A stretch of DNA of 48,298 nt from Clostridia bacterium (GTDB lineage: Bacteria; Bacillota; Sulfobacillia; SLMV01). The notes beneath the pieces were generated by a model. It had not been told where the DNA came from, searched no databases, and saw only the letters and a list, made by a program, of their open reading frames with translations. This document shows, in pieces, positions 9,057-17,994 of the stretch (position 1 is its first letter; the number at the start of each line of letters is the position of its first letter). The position numbers and the translations under genes were made by a program. The stretch is taken from positions 1-48,298 of the forward strand of contig PUNF01000098.1 of assembly GCA_003552525.1 (NCBI GenBank). The letters are read 5' to 3'.

Positions 9057-9953
9057 CTATTGCCCCCATACCTCCGCGTATTCGGGCTTGTGGATCTGAA
9101 CACGAGCCTCGGTCCGCAGCTCGTCGAGGATTTCCTGCCCGGGGCGTGCCTGGGTTTCCTTGAAGGCCTCGGCTACGCGCTCTTTTACCTCATCGAATTC
9201 CGCGGGACGGCCCTCCTGCCGATCCGTTACCTTGATGACGTGGAATCCGGCATAACTCTCGACGGGCTCGGAGATTTCACCCACGTCTGTCCCGAACGCA
9301 GCGTCTTCGAAGGAGGGGTCCATTTCGTTATAACCAAAAAACCCCAGGTCGCCGCCCTGCTCGGCACTCCCTGGATCCTGCGAATGCATGCGCGCGAGGT
9401 CCCCAAAGTCAGCGCCTTCATCGAGCAGGTCAATCATGTGCCAGGCGGAGGGTTCGTCGGGTACGAGAATGTGAGAAGCCCGCACTTCATCACGGTAATC
9501 AAATTGCTCGCGGTTGTCGGAGAAGTATTCGTACAGCCGCTCCTCGCTGGTGTCGATCTCCGCGAAGCGGATGTTATCGAGCGCGATGGAAATGGCGAGA
9601 TTATATCGGAAGCTTGCGTCATTCATGCCGTATTGGGCGAGGAATTGGGAGTAACCCAGCTCACCAAACTGTTCTAGGATATCATCGATTTCCGCATCGA
9701 TGTCTTCCTCGGTTGGAGCCAGCCCTTGTTCTTCGGCTGCCGACATGGCGATCTCGTAGATAATCATGGTACGTAGTGCTTCTTCCCCGTACATATTTTC
9801 GAGCTGCTGCGAAAACTCGGACTGGTCGATCTCCGTTCCCTGCACGGTCGCAACGGTTGTTGGAGGCCCACCTTGGCTGGCATACCACGCCACCGTGGAT
9901 CCGACCAGAGCAACCGCTATGACAACGGCGAGAATGAGCCGATGCTTCTTCAA
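9057..9953 (-). CDS. Parvulin-type peptidyl-prolyl isomerase (SurA/PpiC-like), membrane anchored or secreted
   Basis: Signal/TM segment MKKHRLILAVVIAVALVGSTVAWY, then VRASHILVPDE...GADFGDLARMHSQDPGSAEQGGDLGFFGYNEMDPSFEDAAF. TTG start at 9953 after GGGGGG; the longer ORF is an overrun. Confidence 0.88.
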   Translation of the reverse strand: MKKHRLILAVVIAVALVGSTVAWYASQGGPPTTVATVQGTEIDQSEFSQQLENMYGEEALRTMIIYEIAMSAAEEQGLAPTEEDIDAEIDDILEQFGELGYSQFLAQYGMNDASFRYNLAISIALDNIRFAEIDTSEERLYEYFSDNREQFDYRDEVRASHILVPDEPSAWHMIDLLDEGADFGDLARMHSQDPGSAEQGGDLGFFGYNEMDPSFEDAAFGTDVGEISEPVESYAGFHVIKVTDRQEGRPAEFDEVKERVAEAFKETQARPGQEILDELRTEARVQIHKPEYAEVWGQ

Positions 9954-10071
9954 TTGATTTCCCCCCAAGAAATGGTGGCCACATCGAACCGAATCGAGCG
10001 GACAACAAAGTGTACGCCCAGTGTACACGTAGGCCCCTTGGCCCACAAGACGTTGCGCTTCCCAAAGCCCG

Positions 10072-10102
10072 TTGACAAGTGTATTCTTATATGGGAATAT
10101 AC
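10072..10102 (+). promoter_or_regulatory. Promoter with overlapping ArsR-type operator
   Basis: TTGACA (10072-10077), 17 nt, GAATAT (10095-10100). Imperfect dyad GTGTATTC (10079-10086), N8, GAATATAC (10095-10102) covers the spacer and -10. Confidence 0.65.
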
Positions 10103-10120
10103 TTACCGGAGATGATGTAC

Positions 10121-10435
10121 ATGTACTCGCATCTAGAGAATAAAGCCAATTTGGCGCGCGCGGTTGCGAATCCAACCCGCATCGCGATCTTGGAATTGCT
10201 CCTTGCCCGAGGAGAGGTTTGCGTATGCGATATTGCCGTGGAGGTGGGTGTGTCTCAGCCATCTGCATCGAAACACTTGGGGCTATTGCGTAATCGTGGC
10301 CTTGTGCTGCACCGCAAGGATGGACTGCGCGTATTGTATCGATTGAGCGACAATTCTGTACGTATCTTGATAGAGACCCTGGGTGAGATCGCCGGTGATT
10401 TGAAGGCGCAAATGAGAGAGGTTGTTGATCGTTGA
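10121..10435 (+). CDS. ArsR/SmtB-family winged-helix repressor
   Basis: ARAVANPTRIAILELLLARGEVCVCDIAVEVGVSQPSASKHLGLLRNRGLVLHRKDGLRVLYRL, with ELL...CVCD metal-site-like segment. Confidence 0.88.
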   Translation: MYSHLENKANLARAVANPTRIAILELLLARGEVCVCDIAVEVGVSQPSASKHLGLLRNRGLVLHRKDGLRVLYRLSDNSVRILIETLGEIAGDLKAQMREVVDR

Positions 10436-11643
10436 AGGACGTTTTCGAGCGCATATCGGCATACTGGCGTAATACCGAAGTACGGATCTTCCTGCTGATC
10501 GCCTCGGTTTTCTCCGTGGTATACTTTGCGCCGCTTGAGGATCCGCGGGTTTCGGCATCCATCCTGGAGGCTTTCTACATGCTCCAGTATTATGCCCGTG
10601 AGCACGTACTCTTCTGCCTGATTCCAGCATTCTTCGTTGCCGGTGCCATCGCCAACTTTGTCTCCCAAGGCGCCGTGATACGCTACTTCGGTTCGGATGC
10701 CCCCGCATGGCTATCCTACTCGGTAGCCTCGGTCTCCGGTGCGGTGCTGGCGGTGTGCTCCTGTACGGTACTGCCGTTGTTCTCTGGCATCTATAAGCGC
10801 GGTGCAGGCGTCGGTCCAGCGTGCGCTTTCCTCTATTCCGGACCGGCGATTAACGTGCTTGCGATTATATTGACCGCTCGCGTGCTGGGATGGCAACTCG
10901 GGTTGGCACGCGCGATTGCGGCAGTGGTTTTTGCCTTTGTTGTTGGTTTGACCATGTCCCTGTTGTACGGGCAGGACGATGCACAACGAACGGCCGATAT
11001 TCCACAGGATGCGTACGCGGAAGAAGAGGTGCGAGCGCCATGGCAAAACCTGGTGTTCTTCATTACCTTGATACTCATCCTCGTTTTTGCGGCCTGGAGT
11101 CGTCCCGACGCTGTCGGTGGGCTGTGGTATGTGATTTTCCAGTGGAAATGGTACTTCGTGGGTGCACTACTCGCGTTGTTGGCGTACACCTTGGTTAGAT
11201 GGTTCGCTCCAGAGGAAAGAATCTATTGGGTGGAGTCCACTTGGGACTTCACCAAGCAAATCTTACCGCTGCTTTTCGTGGGCGTGTTGATCGCCGGTTT
11301 GCTCATGGGGCGTCCGGAAACCGAAGCGGGGCTTATTCCGGCGAATTACGTTGCCGGTCTCGTGGGAGGGAATTCATTGACGGCGAACTTGGCGGCCTCC
11401 GTACTCGGTGCGTTCATGTATTTTGCGACTCTCACCGAGGTGCCGATTCTACAAGGACTCTTGGGGCTTGGAATGGGACCAGGCCCTGCTTTGGCACTAC
11501 TGCTCGCCGGACCGGCACTGAGCCTGCCGAACATGTTGGTCATCCGGAGCGTGATCGGTACACGCCGTACAGCAGTATTCGTCGCGTTGGTCGTAGCACT
11601 GGCGACGGTGAGCGGATTGATTTATGGAGCGATCGTCGCCTAG
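10432..11643 (+). CDS. Permease of the ArsP/SO_0444-like (DUF318) family
   Basis: Multiple TM segments; AVCSCTVLPLFSGIYKRGAGVGPACAFLYSGPAINVLAIILTARVLG; TTG start overlapping the arsR stop. Confidence 0.82.
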   Translation: MKDVFERISAYWRNTEVRIFLLIASVFSVVYFAPLEDPRVSASILEAFYMLQYYAREHVLFCLIPAFFVAGAIANFVSQGAVIRYFGSDAPAWLSYSVASVSGAVLAVCSCTVLPLFSGIYKRGAGVGPACAFLYSGPAINVLAIILTARVLGWQLGLARAIAAVVFAFVVGLTMSLLYGQDDAQRTADIPQDAYAEEEVRAPWQNLVFFITLILILVFAAWSRPDAVGGLWYVIFQWKWYFVGALLALLAYTLVRWFAPEERIYWVESTWDFTKQILPLLFVGVLIAGLLMGRPETEAGLIPANYVAGLVGGNSLTANLAASVLGAFMYFATLTEVPILQGLLGLGMGPGPALALLLAGPALSLPNMLVIRSVIGTRRTAVFVALVVALATVSGLIYGAIVA

Positions 11644-11708
11644 CAACGAGCGTTGGGAATGGCGACCGAAAGAGAAGACCGTGATTGAGGAAAGAGGGGT
11701 TGTGAACG

Positions 11709-11948
11709 ATGGAAATCACGATTTTTGGACCGGGTTGTCCAAAGTGCAAGACGATGGAGAAGAATGCACAGCAGGCCGTGGAAGAACTCGGATTGGATGC
11801 GACGGTAACGAAGGTCGAAGACCTCGATGTCATGGCAGAGCACGGCGTGATGATTACGCCGGCTTTGGCGATTGACGGGGACCTGGTGATCTCGGGGCGC
11901 GTTGCAAGCCCCAACCAGATCACGAAGATGATCGAAGATCGCACGTAG
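11709..11948 (+). CDS. Small thioredoxin-fold redox-active disulfide protein
   Basis: MEITIFGPGCPKCKTMEKNAQQAVEELGLDA...GVMITPALAIDGDLVISGR. Confidence 0.88.
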   Translation: MEITIFGPGCPKCKTMEKNAQQAVEELGLDATVTKVEDLDVMAEHGVMITPALAIDGDLVISGRVASPNQITKMIEDRT

Positions 11949-11958
11949 ACACGTCCGT

Positions 11959-11989
11959 CCCGGGGGCGAAGGGCGCCCCCGGGGTTCTT
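11959..11989 (+). terminator. Intrinsic terminator-like hairpin after the ArsR module
   Basis: CCCGGGGGCG-AAGGG-CGCCCCCGGG, then a weak T-tract (GTTCTTG). Confidence 0.6.
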
Positions 11990-12069
11990 GACACGCTTCT
12001 CGGCGCTTACGATACTTGGGGGGACGTGAGTACTCCTATCGGTTTCGCGCATGAGAGGGGCGGGCGTGT

Positions 12070-13587
12070 ATGGAGTGTTTTTCCCGGGAGATGTCATTCC
12101 CCGATGTCCTAGAGAATCCAGATGATGATAGCCTTTACCGATTATGTTCCCACGAAGCACAGGAGACTGTATATGGTAGCACCTGTTTTGTTACCCGGGT
12201 ACGGAATCGAAGTGCCCGGGATACTTACGTGGTGGATTCGGTGGAGCTGGGACGGCGGCAGCAGCCGATCGCAGAGTCCCGGGCGCGCGAAATCGCTGTC
12301 CAGGTTCACGAATACCTCGACGGGGAACCGGTCGTTCGCGTGGATCGCCGCATGGGCAACGGTAATGCAATGGGAGCGCACTGCCGCCTGTTTGTCACCC
12401 AGCTTCATGCACGATTGGCTTACATGTGGAAGCGATCATTATTCCCCCCCGGGGATCATTCGAAGACCCCTGACTTCGTCAGCGTGTATGTTCCTGAGTG
12501 GCCCGAAAGATTGATATTCGTTCACCCCGATGCCGGGGTCACATATATCCTGGGCACGGATTATTTCGGTGAAGCCAAGAAGTCTTTCCTTCGCATGGCC
12601 ATGTACCGGGAGAAACTGCGGGGGCGGCTGGGTTTTCACGCCGCCAGTAAGATTATTCGCGTATCGGACGCGAACGGGGAAATCCGCGACAACGGTTTCC
12701 TGATATTTGGCTTGAGTGGTACCGGCAAGACCACGCTTACGACGCACAACCATGGGCTTGAGGGCGACGAGCGGGTGCTTGTGCGCCAGGATGATGTCGT
12801 GATCATGGAAGAGACGGGATACTGCGCGGGTACCGAAAATGGCTTTTTCATCAAGACGGATGGCCTCGGAAACGATAGGCCGGATGATCCCATCTACCTG
12901 GCGGCGCAGAGTGCCCGCGCGATCTTCGAGAATGTGACACTCGATGAAAGAGGAGTGCCCGAGTTCAGTGATACCAAACTAACGGCAAATGGACGCGCGA
13001 TCATCCCGCGCAATGCCTTCGCATGTACAGATGAAGATATCGATCTGCCTGCCGTGCAAAACCTCGTCTTCATCACACGTCGAAACGACATTCTCCCCCC
13101 CGTCGCCCGGCTGACGCCCGAACAGGCCGCAGCGTATTTCATGCTTGGGGAATCCGTTGAGACCTCAGCCGGTGATCCCTCCTCGATCGGTCAGGCCCGT
13201 CGCGAAGTCGGAACCAATCCATTTATCATTGGGCCCGAGGCTGAAGAGGGCAATCGCTTCTTGCGCTTTTTGCGGATCAATCCGTCGATCGATTGCTACC
13301 TACTAAATACCGGGGCAGTCGGTGACACGGTGAAAATTTCGGTCCAGGATTCGGCGAATATCCTTGAGCAGATCGCGCGTGGCACGATTCGATGGGTGAT
13401 CGACGATGACTGGGGTTATGAAGTGCCGGTCGGGATCCGCGGTATGGACCTAGACGCGATACGGCCACAGAACTACTATGAACCGGCCGACTATTCTCGT
13501 CGTGTGAACGCATTGCGCCGTGAACGACGCGATTGGTTGAGTGCTTTCTTAGGACTGAACCCCGCTGTTACTTGTCTATTCGAGTGA
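12070..13587 (+). CDS. pckA: Phosphoenolpyruvate carboxykinase (ATP-type)
   Basis: P-loop FGLSGTGKTTLTTHNHG, VLVRQDDVVIMEETGYCAGTENGFFIKTDG, NTGAVGDT. Confidence 0.85.
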   Translation: MECFSREMSFPDVLENPDDDSLYRLCSHEAQETVYGSTCFVTRVRNRSARDTYVVDSVELGRRQQPIAESRAREIAVQVHEYLDGEPVVRVDRRMGNGNAMGAHCRLFVTQLHARLAYMWKRSLFPPGDHSKTPDFVSVYVPEWPERLIFVHPDAGVTYILGTDYFGEAKKSFLRMAMYREKLRGRLGFHAASKIIRVSDANGEIRDNGFLIFGLSGTGKTTLTTHNHGLEGDERVLVRQDDVVIMEETGYCAGTENGFFIKTDGLGNDRPDDPIYLAAQSARAIFENVTLDERGVPEFSDTKLTANGRAIIPRNAFACTDEDIDLPAVQNLVFITRRNDILPPVARLTPEQAAAYFMLGESVETSAGDPSSIGQARREVGTNPFIIGPEAEEGNRFLRFLRINPSIDCYLLNTGAVGDTVKISVQDSANILEQIARGTIRWVIDDDWGYEVPVGIRGMDLDAIRPQNYYEPADYSRRVNALRRERRDWLSAFLGLNPAVTCLFE

Positions 13588-13662
13588 TGTTGGGGTTGTA
13601 ACGAGACGAGAGGATCGGTGAATCGTCGAGTTCACCAGTGGACGCTTGAAGGGGGCTGTCTG

Positions 13663-14538
13663 ATGTCGAGGATTATCTATATGAACGGCGATCTGGTGCC
13701 AGAAGAAGAAGCGACTATCTCGGTCTTTGACCACGGGTTTTTGTATGGTGACGGTGTCTTTGAGGGGATTCGTGCCTACGATGGCCGCATCTTCAGATTG
13801 AAGGAGCATATCGATCGTTTGTACGAATCTGCTCACTGCATTATGCTGGATATTCCCCTCACGCCCGAGGAGATGGAGCAGGCCGTGATCGATACGGTCA
13901 ACGCGAATGAGCTGTCCGATGCGTATATCCGCCTCGTGGTCTCGCGCGGTAAGGGTGATCTGGGCCTCAATCCCAAGAACTGTCCCGGCTGCCAGATCGT
14001 GATTATCGCCGGCAAGATCACCATTTTCCCCGAGGAACGCTATACGGAAGGCATCGAAGCCGTGACGGTTCCGACACGTCGCAACGTGGTCGGTGCACTG
14101 GACCCGAGGATCAAGTCGTTGAATTATCTCAACAACATCCTGGCACACATCGAAGCGGCCCGCGCCGGCGCCCGCGAGGCGCTCCTGTTGAACTCGGAAG
14201 GTTACGTGACCGAGGGTGCTGCCGACAATATCTTCGTCTATCGCCGTGGGATCCTTTGGACACCTCCCGTCTACGTGGGCATCCTGGAGGGGATCACGCG
14301 TGAGGCGGTCATGCGGTTGGCTCGCGAGGAGGGGATTCCGGTCGAAGAAAGTCCGATTACCCGGCATGATGTCTATACGAGTGACGAGTGCTTCGTGACG
14401 GGGACTGCAGCCGAGATCATGCCGATTGTCGAGGTCGACGGGCGGAGCATCGGTACGGGTAAGCCGGGCCCGCTTACCCAACAGTTAACCAGGAGATACC
14501 GGGAACTGGTCGTCGAGGAGGGTGCGCCCCTGTCCTAG
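13663..14538 (+). CDS. ilvE: Branched-chain amino acid aminotransferase (PLP fold type IV)
   Basis: ISVFDHGFLYGDGVFEGIRAYDGRIFRLKEHIDRL, RIKSLNYLNNILAHIEA, VTEGAADNIF; ATG 13663 after GGGGG. Confidence 0.9.
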   Translation: MSRIIYMNGDLVPEEEATISVFDHGFLYGDGVFEGIRAYDGRIFRLKEHIDRLYESAHCIMLDIPLTPEEMEQAVIDTVNANELSDAYIRLVVSRGKGDLGLNPKNCPGCQIVIIAGKITIFPEERYTEGIEAVTVPTRRNVVGALDPRIKSLNYLNNILAHIEAARAGAREALLLNSEGYVTEGAADNIFVYRRGILWTPPVYVGILEGITREAVMRLAREEGIPVEESPITRHDVYTSDECFVTGTAAEIMPIVEVDGRSIGTGKPGPLTQQLTRRYRELVVEEGAPLS

Positions 14539-14571
14539 GCGTTCGCAACCTCCTGTTCTCGAACGAAAATG

Positions 14572-14612
14572 AAGGGTTCGTCCGCTCGAAAGAGGCGGAT
14601 GAACCCTTTTTC
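14572..14612 (+). terminator. Intrinsic terminator of ilvE
   Basis: AAGGGTTCGTCCGC, TCGAAAGA loop, GGCGGATGAACCCTTTTT. Confidence 0.9.
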
Positions 14613-14613
14613 G

Positions 14614-16005
14614 TTAAGGTGGCAGCACAATCGTGAACCGTGCCCCGCCCAGTAGTGTGGAATCGTCGACGGACACTTCACCGCCATGTGCCTTTACAAC
14701 CTGCTCGACGATCGACAGACCGATGCCCGATCCGCCGGATTGACGCTCGCGTGCCTTGTCGACCCGGTAGAATCGTTCGAAAACCCGTGCACGGTGAGCC
14801 GGGGGTACTCCTGGCCCGTTGTCCTCGACGGTTACCCGCATCCCGTTCCCGGTAGAATCGATGCGAACCTCAATACGTCCGTCTTCTCGTGTAACGTGCT
14901 TGATGGCGTTTTGCAACAGGTTTTCGATGGCCGTTCCCAGCCATTCGGGTTCCACTGGCCATCTTGCATCATCATGGATGTGAATGGGCACATTTGCGCT
15001 CTCGGGGAAGCGCTTGTGAACCCGGTTTATTGCGTCCCGAACGATCTGCGCGATACTCGTCGGTCGGCGGATGAATCCCGCGCGTAGTGTTTGTGAAGCA
15101 CTGAGCATCGTGAGACCATCTGCGAGCTGATCCAACCGGTCAATTTCGTGATCGATTCCTTCGAGAAATTCCCGGCGCAGGCTCGGATCCGCATCGGGAT
15201 CTTCGAGCAGTCCTTGCGTAAGAGCCCTCAGCGAAGCCAGGGGTGATCGAATCTCGTGCGAGGCGTTATCGACGAACATTCTCCGGATTCGATCCTCGTG
15301 TTCGAGGGATCGAACCAGGTGCTCGAATGCGCGGCCGAGATCGCCAACCTCATCGCTGCTTTGTGGGGCGCGGAAACTCCTGTCCCACCGACCGGCGGCG
15401 AGACGGTGGGCGGCTCGTGCCAGGTTGCGCAAGGGCGCCGTGAGATTGGAAGTAAGCACGTACGCGACAATCGCCGCCGCGATTGCTCCTGTTCCGGCGC
15501 CGTAGATCAGCAATCTCCGGGTATGCAAAATTTCCTCGTACACCGAATCCACGTTTGCGGAGACGAAGGTGGCGCCGATTATGGACTCGGAAGAAAAGAC
15601 TGGAACGGCGGCATACATCAGTGCTCCCTGGTGGCGGGGCAACATGCGCGTCGTCGAATCCCCTGCGAGTGCGCGTTGCGCGACCTCGTCCGCGATTACG
15701 CGGTCCTGCATTTCGCCGAATCCGTCGGCAAGGACTCTCCCGCTGCGATCTAGGTATAGCACCCGGGCACCCACGCCCGTAGTCATGTCTCGGCTTACCT
15801 GTCGCAACATGCTGCGTTCTGATGGATGGAAGATCCCCGACGCTTCATCGGCCGCGATATTTGCGGACATGAGAAGGGATGAAGCCTTCTCAGCTTCTAG
15901 GTTCTGCTGCATCCTAAGCAGGACGAAACTTCCCGCAAGGATGATCGCCACGAAAATGGCGGCGAAATACGCGAGAACAAGACGGGTGCGCAGTGATCGA
16001 AGCAT
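14614..16005 (-). CDS. Membrane sensor histidine kinase (HAMP, HisKA, HATPase_c)
   Basis: Two TM segments, DNASHEIRSPLASLRALTQGLLED H-box, NLLQNAIKH N-box, DNGPGVPP, GGSGIGLSIV. Confidence 0.92.
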   Translation of the reverse strand: MLRSLRTRLVLAYFAAIFVAIILAGSFVLLRMQQNLEAEKASSLLMSANIAADEASGIFHPSERSMLRQVSRDMTTGVGARVLYLDRSGRVLADGFGEMQDRVIADEVAQRALAGDSTTRMLPRHQGALMYAAVPVFSSESIIGATFVSANVDSVYEEILHTRRLLIYGAGTGAIAAAIVAYVLTSNLTAPLRNLARAAHRLAAGRWDRSFRAPQSSDEVGDLGRAFEHLVRSLEHEDRIRRMFVDNASHEIRSPLASLRALTQGLLEDPDADPSLRREFLEGIDHEIDRLDQLADGLTMLSASQTLRAGFIRRPTSIAQIVRDAINRVHKRFPESANVPIHIHDDARWPVEPEWLGTAIENLLQNAIKHVTREDGRIEVRIDSTGNGMRVTVEDNGPGVPPAHRARVFERFYRVDKARERQSGGSGIGLSIVEQVVKAHGGEVSVDDSTLLGGARFTIVLPP

Positions 16006-16008
16006 GGG

Positions 16009-16716
16009 TTAGCCCTCCGGGTTGAACGTATATCCGACGCCCCAGCGTGTTACGATGAATACCGGCTTCGCGGGATTGTCTTCGATCTTCTTCCGGAGGC
16101 GCCCGACACAGACATCGACGGTTCGGGTATCATAGTGTTCCATTCCCCAGACAATCCGTAGCAGGTCTTCCCGCTCGAACACCCGACCCGGATGTAGTGC
16201 CATGAGGTGCAGCAGGTCAAACTCTTTTGCGGTCAATTCCGGCAAAGGGGCCCCGGATTTGGTTGCGATGCGAGCCTCGGGATCAATGGTCAGGACTCCG
16301 GCATTTATCCGGGCATCTTCTTCGTCGGTGCGCCGCTTCATCCGCCGCATCACCGCCTTCATGCGAGCCAAGAGCTCGCGGGTGTTGAACGGCTTAGTGA
16401 CATAATCGTCTGCCCCCATCTCCAATCCCACGATGCGATCGACGTCATCCCTCTTGGCGGTCAGCATGATGATGGGAATATCGCGGGTTTGCGGGCGCTG
16501 GCGAAGCTCGCGACAGATGCTAAGGCCATCCATGCCCGGTAACATCAGGTCAAGGATAATCATATCGGGCTTGGTCTGGAGGGCGAGGCGCAGGCCTTCT
16601 TCCCCATCGCGGGCAGAGGTAACCTGATATCCGTCACGCTCCATCGAGTGGGAAAGCCCTTTTACGATCCCCGGTTCATCTTCGACAAGCAAGACGCGCT
16701 CTTTCAGGCCGATCAC
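16009..16716 (-). CDS. OmpR/PhoB-family response regulator
   Basis: VLLVEDEPGIVKGL, MIILDLMLPGMDG, MLTAKRDD, MGADDYVTKPFN, winged-helix C-terminus; GTG start. Confidence 0.92.
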   Translation of the reverse strand: MIGLKERVLLVEDEPGIVKGLSHSMERDGYQVTSARDGEEGLRLALQTKPDMIILDLMLPGMDGLSICRELRQRPQTRDIPIIMLTAKRDDVDRIVGLEMGADDYVTKPFNTRELLARMKAVMRRMKRRTDEEDARINAGVLTIDPEARIATKSGAPLPELTAKEFDLLHLMALHPGRVFEREDLLRIVWGMEHYDTRTVDVCVGRLRKKIEDNPAKPVFIVTRWGVGYTFNPEG

Positions 16717-16736
16717 CCCGTTTCTTATGTCATACT

Positions 16737-16768
16737 CATGTTACAAGATACGGGCATGTTTCGTAACA
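16737..16768. promoter_or_regulatory. Candidate operator in the divergent regulator/GerMN promoter region
   Basis: Inverted repeat TGTTAC (16739-16744), N18, GTAACA (16763-16768), with CATGTT repeated at 18 bp spacing. Confidence 0.35.
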
Positions 16769-16842
16769 GTCGTGCGATATCCTCGCGGTGGATACGGGAG
16801 GTATCGATCCCGCAAAATGAAGAACCAACTGGAGGGATGGAC

Positions 16843-17673
16843 ATGTTGCGACACCAGGTAGTCTTATTTCTTTTGGTCATCATCTTCGCCGCAGCGGCGG
16901 GGATGGGCTGTGGTACCGACGCGGGGGCAGAACCGGGTCCTTCTGAGCCCGAAGTCCCTGCCGAACCATCGGTTCGACAGGAGGATATCGTGCTCTACCT
17001 ACCGGCTTCCGAAGGACGCTGGTTGGAAGAACACGAGGCAACGGTGGAAGTTCGCGGGGAAGCGCCGGGTGCAATCGTATTGGCGGAATGGGTTGATCGT
17101 GTCGATGCCTTACCCACCGGTGTGAAGGCGGAAGCAGACCTACAGCGGGATACCATGTACGTCAGCTTTAGTGATCAGATACGCGAGCTCTCGCTGGAGG
17201 CGGAGCCGATCGTGGTGAAATCCTTGGTACATACCATGTCGGCTTTAGAAGGCACCGAGAAGGTGCAAATCCTGATCGACGGCAAGCGCGTGGAAACACT
17301 GGCGGGAAATTCCTTCGTGGGAGAGCCGCTGACAAGAGACGACTCCGTTCTTGCAACGGAGGAATTTCGACCCATGGAGCCGGCGGATCCGAGGGAAGGC
17401 GAGCAGTTCATCTATGCAGAAATTGTCGAGGTAGGTGTAGCGGAGGGTTGGGTGCAAATCGAGCAACACATGGGGGATGCCAGGGATGAGGAGGTCGATC
17501 CCCGCATCGACCTGGCCGAAGAGGTCGTCATCCACCTGCAAATGGTAGATGCAGACGGGGATCTGAGTTATAGCATGCTCGCACCCGATGAGCTGCGGCA
17601 AGGTATGCTGGTTGGTATCATCCTAGATCCAGAGGGGAACGCTCGTGGCATGGTGGTGGAAGAAAACAATTGA
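16843..17673 (+). CDS. GerMN-domain lipoprotein
   Basis: Lipobox-like AAAAGMGC; RQEDIVLYLP...PIVVKSLVHTMSALEGTEKVQILIDGKRVETLAGNSFVGEPLTRDD. Confidence 0.78.
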   Translation: MLRHQVVLFLLVIIFAAAAGMGCGTDAGAEPGPSEPEVPAEPSVRQEDIVLYLPASEGRWLEEHEATVEVRGEAPGAIVLAEWVDRVDALPTGVKAEADLQRDTMYVSFSDQIRELSLEAEPIVVKSLVHTMSALEGTEKVQILIDGKRVETLAGNSFVGEPLTRDDSVLATEEFRPMEPADPREGEQFIYAEIVEVGVAEGWVQIEQHMGDARDEEVDPRIDLAEEVVIHLQMVDADGDLSYSMLAPDELRQGMLVGIILDPEGNARGMVVEENN

Positions 17674-17726
17674 CTTCATTGGCCTGCACGGCCAGGGAAT
17701 GCCTACTCTACCATTGTCCTCGGAGT

Positions 17727-17758
17727 CAGTCGGGTCCAAATACCCTTGGACCCGGCTG
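17727..17758 (+). terminator. Hairpin downstream of the GerMN gene (possible terminator, no clear U-tract)
   Basis: CAGTCGGGTCCAA-ATACCC-TTGGACCCGGCTG. Confidence 0.5.
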
Positions 17759-17994
17759 ATGCTTCATGGGGATTTGATCGGGGGCCTGTCCGGGGACTCT
17801 TCTTCGAAACCCGCCCCGAAGAACCATGTGTGACCACGCGATGCCCGCGGCAATCAAACGTTGGCGTTTCGCAAACATACGCCGTAGGTGATAAATTGGA
17901 TTATGGGCGTGAAGCTCTCCCCGGAGAGTGGATCGCAAAAATCACGCGTTGTACCATCGCACGTAGCATATTGGATCAAAGGGGGTAATGTATT

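Noticed and set aside
9954-10562. N-terminal extension of the parvulin ORF
   Set aside because: Runs antisense through the ArsR gene and promoter; the signal peptide and RBS support the TTG at 9953.
13576-14481. 301-codon minus-strand ORF
   Set aside because: Antisense to ilvE, which has clear conserved motifs; spurious.
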